NCBI GenBank assembly: GCA_028284265.1
Contig: JANQRZ010000011.1
Span: forward strand, 62,001-126,000
Length of the DNA: 64,000 nucleotides
Direction: 5' to 3'
From: Rhodothermales bacterium
GTDB lineage: Bacteria > Bacteroidota > Rhodothermia > Rhodothermales > JANQRZ01
The translations under genes and the position numbers were made by a program. The notes under the pieces are model-generated. The model was not told the DNA's origin and searched no databases. It worked only from the letters and a program-made list of their open reading frames with translations. Below, in pieces: positions 63,121 to 64,000 of this stretch (its first letter is position 1; every line of letters starts with the position of its first letter).

Positions 63121-63864
63121 ATGGCCCCCAACTACGACCAACTCCGCATCCGACTTATCCAAGTCCGCGAGCGCCCCGCAGTCATTCAGGAAGAGCAGCA
63201 GACGTTCTTGGAGCGCTGCCACATCCGCCCCGAGCAGCTCCTGACAGTCAACGCCCTCTCGGATACACTCGACGAGTCGCTCCTCGATGGGGTGGATGCG
63301 GTCATGATCGGGGGAGCTGGGGCCTATTCAGTCACGCAGACCTACCCGTGGACCGACGACCTCATCCGACTCGTCGAAGGATGCTACGAACGATATCTCC
63401 CTCTCTTTGGGTCGTGCTGGGGCCACCAGTTTATCGCCCGCGCGTTCGGGGGCACAGTCATCAAAGACTTGGACCGGAGCGAGATGGGAACGCAAGAAGT
63501 GTTTTTGACAGAGGCTGGCTGCACCGACCCGCTCTTCCGTGACTTTCCGCGTCGATTCTCGGCCCAGATGGGTCACCAGGACCGCGTCAGCGTGCTGCCC
63601 TCGGGAACCATCGAGCTTGCCCGCAATGCGACGGCCCCGTTTCAATCGTTCCGCATCGCGGACCGCCCGATCTACGGCACACAGTTCCACAGCGAACTCG
63701 ACGCCGAACGCGAGCGCCAGCGACTCGTCGCCTATCGGGCCTATTACACCGAGACCCAGAGCGAGGCCGAGTTCGAGCGTACCCTTGCCGAGCTACGCGA
63801 CACACCGGAGGTGGACGGCCTGCTCTCGACGTTCCTGCTCCGCTTCGCCGTAGAGCCGGAGTAA
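63121..63864 (+). CDS. Class I glutamine amidotransferase-like protein
   Basis: A stand-alone GATase1 domain protein of 247 residues. The nucleophile Cys99 is in LFGSCWGHQFIARAFGG, and His190 and Glu192 are in GTQFHSELDAE, completing the triad. There is no fused synthetase domain, and no partner synthetase gene is beside it. Proteins of this kind act as glutamine hydrolases or gamma-glutamyl hydrolases (YfcJ/GuaA-like), so the substrate is open. It starts 25 bases after maf, consistent with co-transcription. Confidence 0.88.
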   Translation: MAPNYDQLRIRLIQVRERPAVIQEEQQTFLERCHIRPEQLLTVNALSDTLDESLLDGVDAVMIGGAGAYSVTQTYPWTDDLIRLVEGCYERYLPLFGSCWGHQFIARAFGGTVIKDLDRSEMGTQEVFLTEAGCTDPLFRDFPRRFSAQMGHQDRVSVLPSGTIELARNATAPFQSFRIADRPIYGTQFHSELDAERERQRLVAYRAYYTETQSEAEFERTLAELRDTPEVDGLLSTFLLRFAVEPE

Positions 63865-63874
63865 GGCGGGCGGT

Positions 63875-64000
63875 TCAGACTTGCTGCCGGACGGCTTCGC
63901 GAAGCATCGCAAACAGTTCGTCCTTGACGAACGGCTTGCTGACATAGCCCCCGAATCCGGCATCGAGAAAGTTCTCGCGGTCGCCGGGTAGCGCATAGGC
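63875..64000 (-). CDS. Response regulator receiver domain, C-terminal part (cut by the window edge)
   Basis: The last 41 codons of a minus-strand gene that continues past the window end. They read AYALPGDRENFLDAGFGGYV, then SKPFVKDELFAMLREAVRQQV before the TGA at 63875-63877. A-x-P-G-D-R-x-x-x-L-x-A-G and Y-x-S-K-P are the standard end of a CheY-like receiver, with the invariant Lys in SKPF. The domain ends the protein, so it is a single-domain regulator or the C-terminal receiver of a hybrid kinase. It is convergent with the amidotransferase gene. Confidence 0.85.
   Translation of the reverse strand, partial: AYALPGDRENFLDAGFGGYVSKPFVKDELFAMLREAVRQQV

Overview
The window is a 64 kb piece of a G+C-rich bacterial chromosome, densely coding, with no rRNA, tRNA, CRISPR array, transposase or phage gene that I can see. 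The content points to the Rhodothermota (the Salinibacter/Rhodothermus/Rubricoccus side of the old Bacteroidetes). It has a PorV/PorQ-type outer-membrane protein and a large lamin-tail protein ending in a FlgD/type IX-like domain, an ECF sigma–FecR–TonB receptor set of the Bacteroidetes type, a fused E1 dehydrogenase, few clear Shine-Dalgarno sites, and acidic proteins. The phylum is an inference; no marker RNA is present.

Layout. 4-23093 is entirely minus strand. It reads (in transcription order, right to left) PorV-like protein; prfB (with a programmed frameshift) and a small secreted protein; nadB; the translation operon rimP-nusA-infB-rbfA-truB-ribF-rpsO-pnp; an M16 peptidase, a small BamE-like protein and a sugar-nucleotide epimerase; scpA, scpB, an rluB-type pseudouridine synthase, guaB, an M24 peptidase and a glycosyltransferase. 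23293-30649 is mixed: an RMF-like 70-residue protein, rsmB, a Cys-rich zinc protein, a Rieske/glutamate-synthase-like flavoprotein, a CoA-disulfide-reductase-like flavoprotein, a CDF metal exporter and a YbdK-type ligase. 30659-34977 is the sigma/FecR/TonB-receptor set. 35087-37497 has an M20 amidohydrolase, a low-G+C HNH-like gene that looks acquired, and a small secreted protein. 37716-42812 is the 1,698-residue lamin-tail/Ig repeat protein. 42943-47971 has an IscA-type protein, clpC, serC and a lipoprotein. 47993-54779 holds a DsbD-like protein, rplI-rpsR-rpsF, the E1 fusion, and two thioredoxin-fold proteins. 54816-64000 has an M14 peptidase, a type III polyketide synthase with its ICMT-like methyltransferase, an NSS transporter, an orphan ParA, lnt, maf, a glutamine amidotransferase and the tail of a response regulator cut by the window end.

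No gene-free stretch exceeds about 300 bases. The spacers are nevertheless the least ordinary part of the window. Several hold short degenerate tandem repeats with 7-, 8- or 9-base periods, often as two arms of a palindrome and using a different word at each site. There are also two copies of a GTCATCCCGAGCG-type inverted repeat and a perfect 28-base palindrome overlapping the truB stop codon.

I did not find a clear new multi-gene defence or metabolic system. The best candidates for new biology are the spacer repeats, the Rieske-flavoprotein neighbourhood, the type III PKS cassette and the acquired HNH-like gene.
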